Origin: Symsagittifera roscoffensis
Taxonomy: Eukaryota > Xenacoelomorpha > Acoela > Convolutidae
Direction of reading: 5' to 3'
Length of the DNA stretch: 64,000 nt
Assembly: GCF_963678635.1 (NCBI RefSeq)
Contig: NC_087071.1
Coordinates: 20,489,194-20,553,193, forward strand
Below, one piece after another: positions 48,771 through 58,552 of the stretch; within the stretch, counting starts at the first letter, position 1; each line of letters begins with the position of its first letter. A program made the translations under genes and the position numbers. A model generated the notes under the pieces. That model worked only from the letters and a program-made list of their open reading frames with translations. It was not told the DNA's origin and searched no databases.

Positions 48771-50571
48771 ACTGCTATATTGAGTTAAATTTTTCTGGAT
48801 GTTTCAACTATGCTCATCTGCACTGAAGCTTCTCCTCTTATCTACTATCTGGTGATTGTAATTGATTAAAGGCGTAAAAATAATAGATTCAGCTGATTTT
48901 TCATAGTTTATCACTACATAACTCAAAAACAACCGATTATAATTGATTGAAACACATAATTATTTTACTGTTTTTCTAAACAATAAAATCAATTTTAATT
49001 TAATATAATCGATTAAAATAGACTATAATGGATTATTATCCGTTTTTTTTCTAAAATTAGTCAATCAACTTGAAATACTTATAGTAAATTCAAATATTGA
49101 GCGTTGTTTTTTCTATACAGACGTTGAATAGTATTAAGCGAAAATTAATGTGGTTAGAAAAATGTTACTTCTTTTCACCTTTTTTCTCTTCACAGTTTTT
49201 TTTATTCTTTCTAAGTCATCTTTCGGTTTTTTTTTTTAAATTACCCGTGGTTTAACTTCTTCAATCTACGTCCCTCCTCTGTGTGTAACCATTAGGCAAC
49301 CGACCTGAAAGTGGCAAGTTTTTGATCAAAACGTAATGAAAGACCATTTTGGCCTGTTTTTTTTTCAACGTTCAGACATTTTTTTTGAAATTCGCCCTGA
49401 TGCCCCTTACCGCACTTCGTTAATTTACTTAAGCAGGGGGAGGGGTAAGTTCGACAAATGGAGAAAATCAAAAATGCTTATATGCTTGATTTCTTTTTCA
49501 CTGATTGTCGCACTGATTCCTTTTTGTTGCTCTTGATTTTAGATTTAATTATTTTCTAATGTCTTAATTCATTGTCTTAGATAATTTTTGATCTAAACTT
49601 TTTTTACAGAGTTAAAAATATTCTCTTGCAAAACTGATTTTTGTCCGAAGATTTTTTATTTACTTCATGATAACAATGCATAAAAACTATTTAAAATTGT
49701 AAGGTTGCTGTGGCTGGTTTTTCATATAAAACATAGGTTCATGCTTTTAGTGAGTCATATTTACTGGGGATTCTGTCTAGACAAAATTAAGTTTCATAGC
49801 AATTATGAAAAAAGTTTTTTTTTCAAGTGAATTGGAAAAAAGAATTGATTTTATGGGAATGATAATGTGATGTAATCGTTGCAGAAAAGATTCCAATTTT
49901 TGCTGTTATAATAGAAATTGCTACCTAAATTGGTGAAAAAATACTAATTATAATGGCATCAGTTTTGGCAAACGATGCAAGGTTACGATGCAAGGTAAAA
50001 AAAAAGTTTTCCAACATAGTTATTTGGTCACCAAGCAAAATTTAATTTCACTATAACAGGGTAAATTAGTTATTCAAATGAGGAGGAAAGTTGAAAACAG
50101 CTAGAAATGTTCGTAATCATGCAATCTTCGGAAAGTATGTTGATTTTACTTCACAAAACGGGCCGGTAATTTTGGAATTTGACCTACTAAAGAAAAATGT
50201 TTTTGATGAAAAACTATATTTGAGTAAAGTGGAATAACTGGAAAAAGATCCATGAAAAGGAATAATCGAAAAACCGAATCCCGGCTAAAACTACAGTTTT
50301 GATCACAAGTTTTGTTAACTTTGATAAAAAACAGAATAAACTTTGGTACAAACTTTCCGGTCAAAATCAAACAGCACTAATGACTTTTACAAATTTCGTT
50401 TATTATATCAGAATAAAACTGTTCGCCGCTGTTTTAAGAAGCGTTAGGAATTTCCGGATACATTTTCTTGAGGCCGAGAGAAAAGAACAATTGTATAACT
50501 TGTAAAAAAAAATAACTGCAGTCAGTACGAGGCAATCAGTACGGATGTAATTTGTAGATTCCACAACCAGC
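48771..50571. other. AT-rich; degenerate TAATCGATTA words; no gene
   Basis: TATAATCGATTAAAATAGAC-type words cluster at 48860-49045. A 68-codon plus frame at 50299-50505 shows no domain. Confidence 0.45.
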
Positions 50572-51066
50572 TGTGTTAGGACCGAAGTGTATAACTTATA
50601 GAGTAATTTCGGATAGGGTACACCGTCTGCTCGTCACGCTATCTTATTTTCGGCCGGATAGATTCGTGCAACTTCTTAGTCTAATACCGATCCTAATCTT
50701 ACTCTTATACTATCTAGTCTCAGGTTGTTTAACTAGTCTCTGCTAGGCTCAATAGATCTAGGGTATACTGGTTTATTGCGGCTGCTGAAGTGCTCGGGAG
50801 AGTCCAACTAATTTCTAAGTTAAATTCAAATCTCTCTGGTGCTGAAATTACAAGTAACTTCAGCACTTACAAATAAGTGGGTTGTTAGTTAGATGGATCA
50901 TGATTGGTTAATATTAAATACTTTACATTGGTAAAACATTTAATTTATCCAATCATAAAATATAGTTTAGATCAGGTTCCACCCATCCGGGTTTTACAGA
51001 GTTTTTTAGAACAGTTCTTTTGTAGTTCAAGGATGGATGATGGACGTTGGTATTTGGCGAACATCA
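50572..51066 (-). mobile_element. Probable 3' LTR of the retrovirus-like element
   Basis: On the minus strand the segment begins TGATGTTCGCC directly after a purine-rich tract and ends CCTAACA (plus strand TGTTAGG at 50574), the usual TG...CA ends. It has a TATA-like ACTATATTTTATG near 50970, an AATAAA near 50773, and a 13-bp-arm hairpin at 50839-50866. The second LTR is outside the window, so the limits are inferred. Confidence 0.45.
50839..50866. repeat. Hairpin inside the probable LTR
   Basis: GTGCTGAAATTAC, loop AA, GTAACTTCAGCAC: 12 of 13 arm positions pair (one mismatch, a wobble pair in one strand's RNA). Confidence 0.9.
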
Positions 51067-51087
51067 TTTTTCTTTTGTTTCCTTTTT
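51067..51087 (-). promoter_or_regulatory. Probable polypurine tract
   Basis: Minus strand AAAAAGGAAACAAAAGAAAAA directly before TGATG. It contains one C, so it is weaker than the tract at 19209-19223. Confidence 0.4.
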
Positions 51088-52598
51088 GTTAAGGAAGTTC
51101 CAGGGATCTGGAATTGAGGACACAAGACGTTGTGTTCTTCTTGTGACAACGACTGAGTCTCTGCAACAGCATCAATTCTGGTTTCAGAATGGTTGGCTAT
51201 GTCAGGTTTTTCTGTTCTTCGGAGAGAACTTCTTTTGTGTTTGATCTAGCTCGGGAATGGCGTGGAGATTGTGCGTGGAGGGGATGCCTGGTTACTCGGA
51301 TCTGTACGTATACTTGAACATCGAGGTGGTCATTGGTCTAGTTCAATGAAGTCCTTTTCTGCGAGGTCAAGTCGTACTCTAAATCCTTTGAGTTGTGATT
51401 GTGAGCGGCATATCGATTATAGTTGGTCATTCTCTCTCGAGTGTAGTGAGGTCGTCTTGTCTTTTGATGTTCGTCCTTGGTGTTGTATTCTGATCTATAT
51501 ATTGCATCATGTGATTTTACATTTTATAAAACTTTTATTAATTTAATATTTTTTTTAATTATGATTTTAGTTAGTTGTTTTCACAAAAGCTTTTTGTTTT
51601 AGTTCGGTTATTTTGAAGAGTTACTCACCCTTGAGTAGCTCTTATTAAAAATAAAGGTGTGGTCACAAAGCGTGGATGTAGCACGGTGGGTTAGGCCGGC
51701 TATAGAGCATGCTCAGGACGTCCTTTCCTGGTGGGTTAGGCCAGGTGTGGGAGTATGATTTCATGCGGTTTTTATGAGGGGTCCTGTTATGTGACAACAT
51801 TTTATGTTGGGTTTGTTGTGGTTTTACTTATGTTTTGTTGGTTATGTACTTTTTCCAAAAAGCAAATTGTTTGTGGTATGGGTTTGTCTTTTGACTTTTT
51901 TGTGTTTTATTATTTCTTTCTAAGACTTTGTAATAGTCTTCAAAAGAATAAATTATCCAGTTTTAAACTGGGTTAATCCGGTTTGGGTACCGTTGGTTTC
52001 CTTTTCTTAGTCATGCTGTTATTTTATGATTTGTGGTATTTAGTAAGCTGCGTTGGTTAGTTTTGTTTAGTATATGATTCCTTTCCAACCGGGTTAAAGG
52101 AAAGTTTGAAACTTGTTATTATTTGTTAGAGTTGTTGAGTGTGAAAACTTGAAACTGAAATTCATTATTTTAAACAATTCTTCGTGGGCGAGCTGTGCGA
52201 GTGTGGATAGAATTTCTGTGCGAATGAATGAAAATATCAAAAGGTTAGTACTGCAATTGCATTTTATTAATTTACTGCATAGAATTTGGAAATTTACTGC
52301 TAGTAATGGGGGAATTTTAAGATACAAATTTTCATCATATGTAGATTTACTGCTTTTAGGGGAAAATTTTATAAATTAATTTACTGCATTGGTATTATAT
52401 TTATTTAATTGTTGGTGCAAAAGTTAAATAGGGTTTTAAATAGTTTTGAAGAAGTTTGCTATTTTTTATTTTTCTTTTGTGAATTTTTCAGATGATTGAA
52501 GATGAAGGCTAAAAATCTAAAGAAAACATGAATAAGGAATGGTGAGTTTTTCAATATTTTAATTAGTTAGTAATATTCATTTAGTTCATACTTACCTG
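51088..52598 (-). other. Long 3' non-coding region of the element
   Basis: No frame above 77 codons on the sense (minus) strand. It holds a 13-bp direct repeat GGTGGGTTAGGCC (plus strand 51685-51697 and 51730-51742) and four TTTACTGC words at 52271, 52293, 52346 and 52380. The sense strand stays A/C-rich, like the genes upstream, so it belongs to the element. Confidence 0.5.
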
Positions 52599-54392
52599 TT
52601 AGTCGTCGGGGAAAAAACCGTGGGGGAAGATATCGTGAATTAGTTCTGAAGTTGTTAGTAGTTTAGCTAAGATGCGGATGATATTTTTAGTTTGAAGTAG
52701 TGGCCAAAGCAATTGAAGTGCCTTAATAGTGGTTAGTTCTTCAGTGCCTACTGCAAACTCATAAGGTGTGTTTTGGATTAAGTTATATAACTTGTGGTTA
52801 AATTTAGTGTTGTGGGTGAATTCTAAAATGGGGATTTCTATAGGCTGTACAAACTCGTGCGGGATAAGGAAGGGTCGGGATTCTTCTGCGTTGAAGGTCT
52901 TGGTGATGGGGCAGAAAATATACATTTGGGTTATGGGGTCATAATTACGAAGAATACCATGAAGGTTAGTATTTTTAATACAATATGTGAAATTTAGGAA
53001 ATACGGTGAAGTGTATTTTGAATTGATGAATTGAAAGCGATGGTGTGGTTGTCTAGAGGGTGTGTGGAGGTCAAAGTGATTTTGGATGAAACGATAGTAA
53101 CTGTATGTATGTGTTTGTTTAGTTCGCAACATAATATCGTGTGAGCAGTGTAAATCTCTTTCGTGTGGTGCAAGGAAATGAAAGGTTAGTGAAAAGATTT
53201 GGAAGCGTTCTTTAAAACTTTCGTACGCTTGTGTGCTTGTTAGTGCTTCTGAAATAATGTGATCAAACTTTCGGTCGAAGATGTTTAGTGTAAATACATA
53301 TGGTGTCTTGATGAAAAATTTCTCGGTGATTTGTGGGTTAGCGAAGCGATCGTCGTCTAAGAATTGATCTTGGTTAGCTCTGATGATGTTGTGATCATAG
53401 TATTCTAGTGTGTATTCGTTAGCTCTAGGTGCAGTGTGTATTTTTAGTGATTTTTTATATCCAACGTAAGTAAATTGTCTAGCGGTGAGTGGTGTAGTTA
53501 GTCGATATAGCATGTCTTTGTTTCGGTCTATATCAATGGATGTGTTAGTTAAAGGTAAGCAAAGAGGGTTAGTGAAATGATAGTATGAGGTCCAAGAGAG
53601 AGTGGGCATTAAAACGTATTCGTCTACAAAGTTGCGTGTTTCGTTAGCGTCATGAGGGGTGTTTAAGGTGTATTGTGGAAATGAGGGTAAAGTGATGGCT
53701 AAAAATTCTCTAGTGTTAGTATGTTGGGGGTGGTTGATGTATTCTCGGGCTGTTCCTGGTTTTGCTGGGAAAGGATGGTTGGGGAACTTTCTTTTAAAAG
53801 TGCGATAAGCTCTATTAGTGTTGAGTGAGGATTCAGTTGATGTGGATGATGGTGCTAATGATTCGGTATAATTTGAAGAGGGTGTAGGGGGATTGGATGA
53901 ATTTGTAGTGGAGGAGATTTGGTTTATGGTCGGGGTGTTAAGGTGGTAGGGTTGTTGTTGGAGGGTAATAAAATTGTCTAGCTCTGGGGAGATTCGGGGG
54001 GTGTCTGGAGATGATTGGTCAGAATGGTATGAGGAGTAGGTTGGGGTAACTTGGGAAGCATAAGAGGGTGTAGGAGTGATTGGGTCAGGGTTATTTGATA
54101 ATATGGGTTGAAAAGGAGGTTGAGAAAAATGAGAAGGGTTATGAAAATTATTGGATGGAGATGGTTCTGAGTCGGCAAATTCGTCGGGGGTTTCAATATT
54201 CGGGTTATTTAGCTGTGAAATGGAGTATAAAACTGAAATTTGTGAGTTAGTGTCGGAATTCATGCCTGATGTTACATTGCTAGATGGAAAATCGGGTGGC
54301 GGAAAAGCAAAAAGTGGTATTATTGGGATTGAAGAGGTAAGGTTGGTTGGATGGGAATTTGATCGATGGAGTGATCCAAGTTGGCGGCTCAT
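52599..54392 (-). CDS. 597-residue protein of unknown function in the retroelement
   Basis: The ATG at 54392-54390 overlaps the stop of the envelope-like gene as ATGA, which supports this start. Residues 1 to about 210 are rich in Ser, Pro, Thr and Asn and look disordered, with Thr/Ser/Asn runs. Residues about 215-597 are richer in aromatics and hydrophobics (LSWTSYYHFTNPLCLPL, FSLTFHFLAPHERDLHCSHD), suggesting a folded domain. No signal peptide or clear membrane segment. I recognise no family. Its position after env in an intact element suggests an accessory, matrix-like or regulatory protein; this is inference. It overlaps a 72-codon shadow frame only. Confidence 0.85.
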   Translation of the reverse strand: MSRQLGSLHRSNSHPTNLTSSIPIIPLFAFPPPDFPSSNVTSGMNSDTNSQISVLYSISQLNNPNIETPDEFADSEPSPSNNFHNPSHFSQPPFQPILSNNPDPITPTPSYASQVTPTYSSYHSDQSSPDTPRISPELDNFITLQQQPYHLNTPTINQISSTTNSSNPPTPSSNYTESLAPSSTSTESSLNTNRAYRTFKRKFPNHPFPAKPGTAREYINHPQHTNTREFLAITLPSFPQYTLNTPHDANETRNFVDEYVLMPTLSWTSYYHFTNPLCLPLTNTSIDIDRNKDMLYRLTTPLTARQFTYVGYKKSLKIHTAPRANEYTLEYYDHNIIRANQDQFLDDDRFANPQITEKFFIKTPYVFTLNIFDRKFDHIISEALTSTQAYESFKERFQIFSLTFHFLAPHERDLHCSHDIMLRTKQTHTYSYYRFIQNHFDLHTPSRQPHHRFQFINSKYTSPYFLNFTYCIKNTNLHGILRNYDPITQMYIFCPITKTFNAEESRPFLIPHEFVQPIEIPILEFTHNTKFNHKLYNLIQNTPYEFAVGTEELTTIKALQLLWPLLQTKNIIRILAKLLTTSELIHDIFPHGFFPDD

Positions 54393-57007
54393 CGTGGGCT
54401 AAAAAAATTATTATTTTGAGATTGAAAAGCGGTGGTATGGGGCTGTTCAATAATTTGTTCATAAGTATTATCATCTTGTGATGGATGTGTCATTATATGT
54501 TGGACGGGACTTTGTGATGTGGTGAGTCGAAAATTTGGATTATGTGTGATTGCTAAATTTCTAAAATTTCGCGGGGCTAGGGATAGTGGATGGTTATTTG
54601 GTAGGGGTGGTAATTGTGGTGCCGTTGGCTGTGTGTCGACATTGTTATGTTCTTCGTCGTATGTATTTTGTCGTGTTGTTATTTTTGTGTTATATTCTTT
54701 TATTTGTGCGTCTAAAAGAATTTTGTTTATAGATGTGGAAAAAATTCCAAAAAATCCTGCAAAGAGTATGCGTGCTACGCTTGCTTGTCTGTTTACTTGT
54801 GTGTGTATAGCACATGTATTGTAGATTCCTTTTAAGAGTGAGAAAAGAAATCCAATAAAGTTAAACATTGCGTATAAAATAGTCAATTTTTCTAAGATGT
54901 AGTAGGGCCATCCTAGAAAATCTAGGATCTCATTTTTGAGTGTAACAAAGCTAAAAATGTTAATTGGTGATATATCTTGGGGACGGTATTTTTCGCCGTT
55001 TAGATATATATAATCTTTTATGTCTTTAAAATATCCGCTATAGTCTTGGGTGTAGATATCGGCAAATCCTGCGGTTTCTGCAAGTTTGCGTAAGTTTTGG
55101 TCTATTGATTGTCTTTGTATAGTGTCCATTTGTGTTAATAATTCTTGGAATTGTTGTGTTCTAATGTGATGTTGAATATCTGATTTTGAATAGATTCCTA
55201 TTGATTGTAAGTCTATATTTGGGTTTCGAGCAATAGCGCGAATGCTTTCTGGTGAAAATTTTTTGAGTGATTGCATTAATGTGGGATATGGAGTGAGAAG
55301 ATAATATTTGTTTTCATCAGGGTTTAGTTGTACTACATTGTGGCTATTTTCTGATCCACATGGGACTGCGGTATCCCAGAAATATGTTCTTCGTGAAAGT
55401 GTATCCACGAAATGTACTTTATTCTTATAAAAGATAGGAATTCTTTTATAACATCGTTTATCTTCAAAAACGTATAGTGGTGATACTTTTTTAGTACAAG
55501 TATAAAACCATAAGATGTTTCCTTCGTAGTCTAAAAAATTTGATCTATTTCCTGATAATAAGTATCCTGCGTAGGGTATTTTTAATACTGCTAGTGCAAG
55601 TGATTGTAGTATTTGTGTTCGTTCTAATTCGCATAGTTGATGTAGTGTTTCTAATTCAGAGAGTGACATTTCTTGAAAAATGCGGCTAATTGTATAGTCT
55701 AGTTTCATATCCAAATGAATATCATAGTGGATATTACCAAAATATGTAGTATTCATTAGTGATAATTCTTGTAAGCGTGTGCTTCTGGTGTCATAAGGTT
55801 TTAGATGTCCACCAGGTTGTCCGTTGCTTTTTTCAAAATTAACTGGTATATAGGATGTTCCTTCGTTTAGAGGATGACCTGTGGCGTATGGGTCGATTTT
55901 TACTTTACCAGTGGTCATGTCGAATCCTTTTTCATATTCAACTAATATTTCAGAGTATTGTGTTCTGTGAAGTGGATTCCTGTATTTACATGCAAGTTCT
56001 GTTTCTTGATATATTTGAAAACGTGTCAATTTATTTTCTATATTGTCTATGTTTCGAAAATCGGAACTTAGTTTGCGTGATGGATGGACTTGTTCATATG
56101 GAATTGATTGTATGAAATATTTTTCGTGAAATTTTATCATACGAGCGTGTATTTTTGCTACTTGAAATGTTGTACATGTGTCTTCGGGGAACCAAACAAT
56201 TGTTGCTTGTGTTCTCGTTGTAGGGTCGCAATATCCTTGATCATTTTTACAAGGTAGTCGGATTCCTTGATAGATCATTGTATTATCAGATAAATCTCGT
56301 GTGAGTTGTATTTTTTCGAGTTGTATTTTCCAATCGAAAAACATTATTTCTTGGTATCCTTTATTTTTTGTGTCTGCTTTGCAGTTTGATGGGTTATTTA
56401 TACCAATGTGTGGTATCCAGTGTTTATCATGTAGGTCATAGGTTAATCGTCCGTGTGCGCCGTTATACGGGTATTTTTCGTCTAGTCTTATATGTCCTTG
56501 GTGTCTTTCAAGTTGTGATTGATGTACAGAGTCTGAAAAAACTTGAAAATTAACTAATTTTCTTTGGGAGTTTTTATTTTTTGTGATGTTTAGTCTAAGT
56601 AATTCATTTTTACAATCGTCGGGATTGAGATGTAAAAGACGTTCTATATTACTTTGGTAGAATGATTCATGGTCAAGTCGGTTTTTGTTTCCGTTCGAGA
56701 CTTGTGAACAATGTACTTTCTTTTCGGAAAATGTTGCTGTGAATTTATAACCTGTAACTGTTGTTGCTCGGGCTTTTGAATAGAGTGTTGCTATTATATC
56801 TGTGGTTTCTATAGCTTGTGGTTCTGTTTCACATTGTGATACCTGATTGATTGCATATTTATGTAGTGTTTTTTGTTCATTTTCTTCGCAATCGTAATGT
56901 GTTACTAATAAATCTTGTGGTCCTGTACGAGGGGAAGGGTTTATATTTTGATTTGAGGTTATTAGAAAAAGGGTTTGGAGAAAAATTAATAATTTTAGAA
57001 TATACAT
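54389..57007 (-). CDS. Envelope-like viral glycoprotein
   Basis: 872 residues. A hydrophobic N-terminus (about residues 1-18, YILKLLIFLQTLFLITS) looks like a signal peptide. The ectodomain has many Cys (for example 40, 59, 100, 132, 209, 253, 260, 278, 340, 459, 504, 519, 550) and three N-glycosylation sequons (about 140, 419, 487). A membrane segment at about 702-727 (ILEKLTILYAMFNFIGFLF) is followed by a second hydrophobic stretch near 745-760 and a tail of about 100 polar residues. This type I layout fits a fusion glycoprotein. The spaced N-terminal Cys pattern recalls chuvirus-like glycoproteins known to be captured by insect LTR elements; that assignment is from memory of the pattern and unconfirmed. 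It overlaps the upstream frame by 13 nt and the downstream one by ATGA. Confidence 0.85.
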   Translation of the reverse strand: MYILKLLIFLQTLFLITSNQNINPSPRTGPQDLLVTHYDCEENEQKTLHKYAINQVSQCETEPQAIETTDIIATLYSKARATTVTGYKFTATFSEKKVHCSQVSNGNKNRLDHESFYQSNIERLLHLNPDDCKNELLRLNITKNKNSQRKLVNFQVFSDSVHQSQLERHQGHIRLDEKYPYNGAHGRLTYDLHDKHWIPHIGINNPSNCKADTKNKGYQEIMFFDWKIQLEKIQLTRDLSDNTMIYQGIRLPCKNDQGYCDPTTRTQATIVWFPEDTCTTFQVAKIHARMIKFHEKYFIQSIPYEQVHPSRKLSSDFRNIDNIENKLTRFQIYQETELACKYRNPLHRTQYSEILVEYEKGFDMTTGKVKIDPYATGHPLNEGTSYIPVNFEKSNGQPGGHLKPYDTRSTRLQELSLMNTTYFGNIHYDIHLDMKLDYTISRIFQEMSLSELETLHQLCELERTQILQSLALAVLKIPYAGYLLSGNRSNFLDYEGNILWFYTCTKKVSPLYVFEDKRCYKRIPIFYKNKVHFVDTLSRRTYFWDTAVPCGSENSHNVVQLNPDENKYYLLTPYPTLMQSLKKFSPESIRAIARNPNIDLQSIGIYSKSDIQHHIRTQQFQELLTQMDTIQRQSIDQNLRKLAETAGFADIYTQDYSGYFKDIKDYIYLNGEKYRPQDISPINIFSFVTLKNEILDFLGWPYYILEKLTILYAMFNFIGFLFSLLKGIYNTCAIHTQVNRQASVARILFAGFFGIFSTSINKILLDAQIKEYNTKITTRQNTYDEEHNNVDTQPTAPQLPPLPNNHPLSLAPRNFRNLAITHNPNFRLTTSQSPVQHIMTHPSQDDNTYEQIIEQPHTTAFQSQNNNFFSPR

Positions 57008-58131
57008 GTGTATGATAATCCTGAGTATGGATTATAAAATGTAATGTAACCAATTGTGTTTTTAGTGTATCTGTCGTATTTGTATATTACTTCAGTAGTT
57101 ATAAACGGTGGTGGTAGTGATTGAGCTGTTATGTTAGGTGGATTTAATGGGTAGGGATGTTGGGTAATATTATTTAACTTAACTGTGATTTCAAATTTTA
57201 ATTGTAAACTGTTTTGTTGGAGTATTTGAATATTGTGATCACGGATATCGTTGTGAATATCTTGGCGATATTGTAATCTATTAAGTGCCCAGTTATGAAG
57301 GCGGTTACTTTCTTGATGTTGTCCAAATAGTGGTGGAGGTGCTGTGAATGTATTCCAATCTAATCTTAAAGGAATATTTATTGATGATTGTTCTCGATAT
57401 CTGGCGTCGAGATTATTTGGAAAATTTAAGTTAAAGGGTAGTGGTGAAAATTGACTTATTGATGGTGTTGATGGTAGTGATAATGTTTCTGGTAGTGATG
57501 AGGATGTTGTTGTATCCGTAGAAATATCTATGGGGTCATTGACTAAATTTGGTTCACCTTGTGTGAATGAATTTGTAGTCCAATATGGCAGTCGTGATGT
57601 TAGGTTTGGGGGGTTAAAGGGATTTTCACGTATCTGTTCAGATGTTGGTGTTGAACCTAAGTAGTCTGAAGGTAGACTTGAAGTGCTTCGTTGTGAAAAA
57701 AGTGTAGGAGTTTCTGGTGTGATACCAGTGGTGTTTTCTGGAGTGGTTTGTGTTGGGGATTGAGGTATATCAAAATGAACTCGGGGAGTTTGAAAATTTC
57801 TATTTCGTCGAGGATGTATAATTTGTCTATTTATTTCTGCTGTGTTTTGGTTTTGACTAAGGTTTCGTATTCTACTTAGTTCTTGTGGTAGTGTTGGGTA
57901 AAGATTATATGTTGGTTCACTTAGGGATGCTTGTCGTTGAACTGGTTCTAGTGGTTCAGATAAACGAGCGTGCCTTTCTTCAAAGGTGTATGGATTGTCT
58001 TGAAAAGAAATTCGTGTAGATGTTTGAGGGTTTTGAGTAGTTGAAGGTGGTGTTGGATTATCTTGGGATGATGTCGGTGAAGACTGATTCTGTGACTGTT
58101 GGGTAGCAATTTTTGATGGATTTTTAAATTG
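56995..58131 (-). CDS. ATG-less 378-codon Pro/Ser/Thr/Asn-rich frame
   Basis: Between the stop at 58134-58132 and the stop at 56997-56995 the minus strand is open for 378 codons and contains not one Met codon. Residues 1 to about 250 are low complexity and rich in Pro, Ser, Thr, Gln and Asn (TPPSTTQNPQTSTRISFQDN). About 255-378 looks more ordered (LHNWALNRLQYRQDIHNDIR, then ITVKLNNITQHPYPLNPP, and YNPYSGLSYTCIF at the end). Its end overlaps the glycoprotein start by 13 nt in another frame. It must be made by splicing onto an upstream AUG, by non-AUG initiation or similar; acceptor-like CAG sites occur near 58096-58090. Length without stops in AC-rich sequence argues for, but does not prove, coding. 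Confidence 0.65.
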   Translation of the reverse strand, partial: QFKNPSKIATQQSQNQSSPTSSQDNPTPPSTTQNPQTSTRISFQDNPYTFEERHARLSEPLEPVQRQASLSEPTYNLYPTLPQELSRIRNLSQNQNTAEINRQIIHPRRNRNFQTPRVHFDIPQSPTQTTPENTTGITPETPTLFSQRSTSSLPSDYLGSTPTSEQIRENPFNPPNLTSRLPYWTTNSFTQGEPNLVNDPIDISTDTTTSSSLPETLSLPSTPSISQFSPLPFNLNFPNNLDARYREQSSINIPLRLDWNTFTAPPPLFGQHQESNRLHNWALNRLQYRQDIHNDIRDHNIQILQQNSLQLKFEITVKLNNITQHPYPLNPPNITAQSLPPPFITTEVIYKYDRYTKNTIGYITFYNPYSGLSYTCIF

Positions 58132-58136
58132 TTACT

Positions 58137-58325
58137 TTAGTGAGAGGGTTTATGTTTATTATAATATTCTTCTAAAAAAAGAATTAGAAAAATTGTTGCT
58201 AGGGCAAATGTAATGATTGCTTTCTTTATACATTTACATATTGTCAAAATGAGGGATGATAGAAATGTTATGAAAATTACAAACAATAAAAAAATATCAG
58301 TTCTACTGAAAATTGTTCGTATCAT
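58137..58325 (-). CDS. 62-residue small membrane protein
   Basis: The start ATG at 58325-58323 overlaps the stop of the preceding small gene as ATGA. The protein has two hydrophobic segments (about residues 10-30, FLLFVIFITFLSSLILTI, and 36-52, IITFALATIFLILFL) separated by CKCIKKA, a hairpin-like layout, and a polar end EEYYNKHKPSH. Such tiny paired-helix proteins in viruses often act as channels or membrane-remodelling factors, but nothing specific links this one to that role. It is followed five bases later by the ATG-less 378-codon frame. Confidence 0.6.
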   Translation of the reverse strand: MIRTIFSRTDIFLLFVIFITFLSSLILTICKCIKKAIITFALATIFLILFLEEYYNKHKPSH

Positions 58326-58552
58326 TTAGACAAGTTGTTAAAATCGTACCTGTGGATATATTCAAGGGTTTTGGAAAGTTGGAGGAATAGTTCAATTATT
58401 GTGTAGAAAATTAAAAAAATGTTACAAAAAATTATTATGATTATTAGAAAAGATTCGATGATATCAAAAAGAAAGATTATAAAGACTTGAAGTATTGAAA
58501 AAAAATGTTTAAAATTGATAAATATTTGAGCGACTGTTTGAGAGAAAAGCAT
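58322..58552 (-). CDS. 76-residue small membrane protein
   Basis: The ATG at 58552-58550 directly follows a stop codon (TAAATG). Residues about 17-58 are almost continuously hydrophobic and Phe/Ile-rich (VFIIFLFDIIESFLIIIIIF, then LIFYTIIELFLQL), enough for two membrane helices. The end is polar (EYIHRYDFNNLSK). Base composition alone could create Phe/Ile runs, but the precise abutment with both neighbours favours a real gene. Function unknown. Confidence 0.55.
   Translation of the reverse strand: MLFSQTVAQIFINFKHFFSILQVFIIFLFDIIESFLIIIIIFCNIFLIFYTIIELFLQLSKTLEYIHRYDFNNLSK

Noticed and set aside
52094-52327. 77-codon minus frame after the 597-residue gene
   Set aside because: Separated from the array by several hundred bases, no domain, no abutting junction; probably chance.
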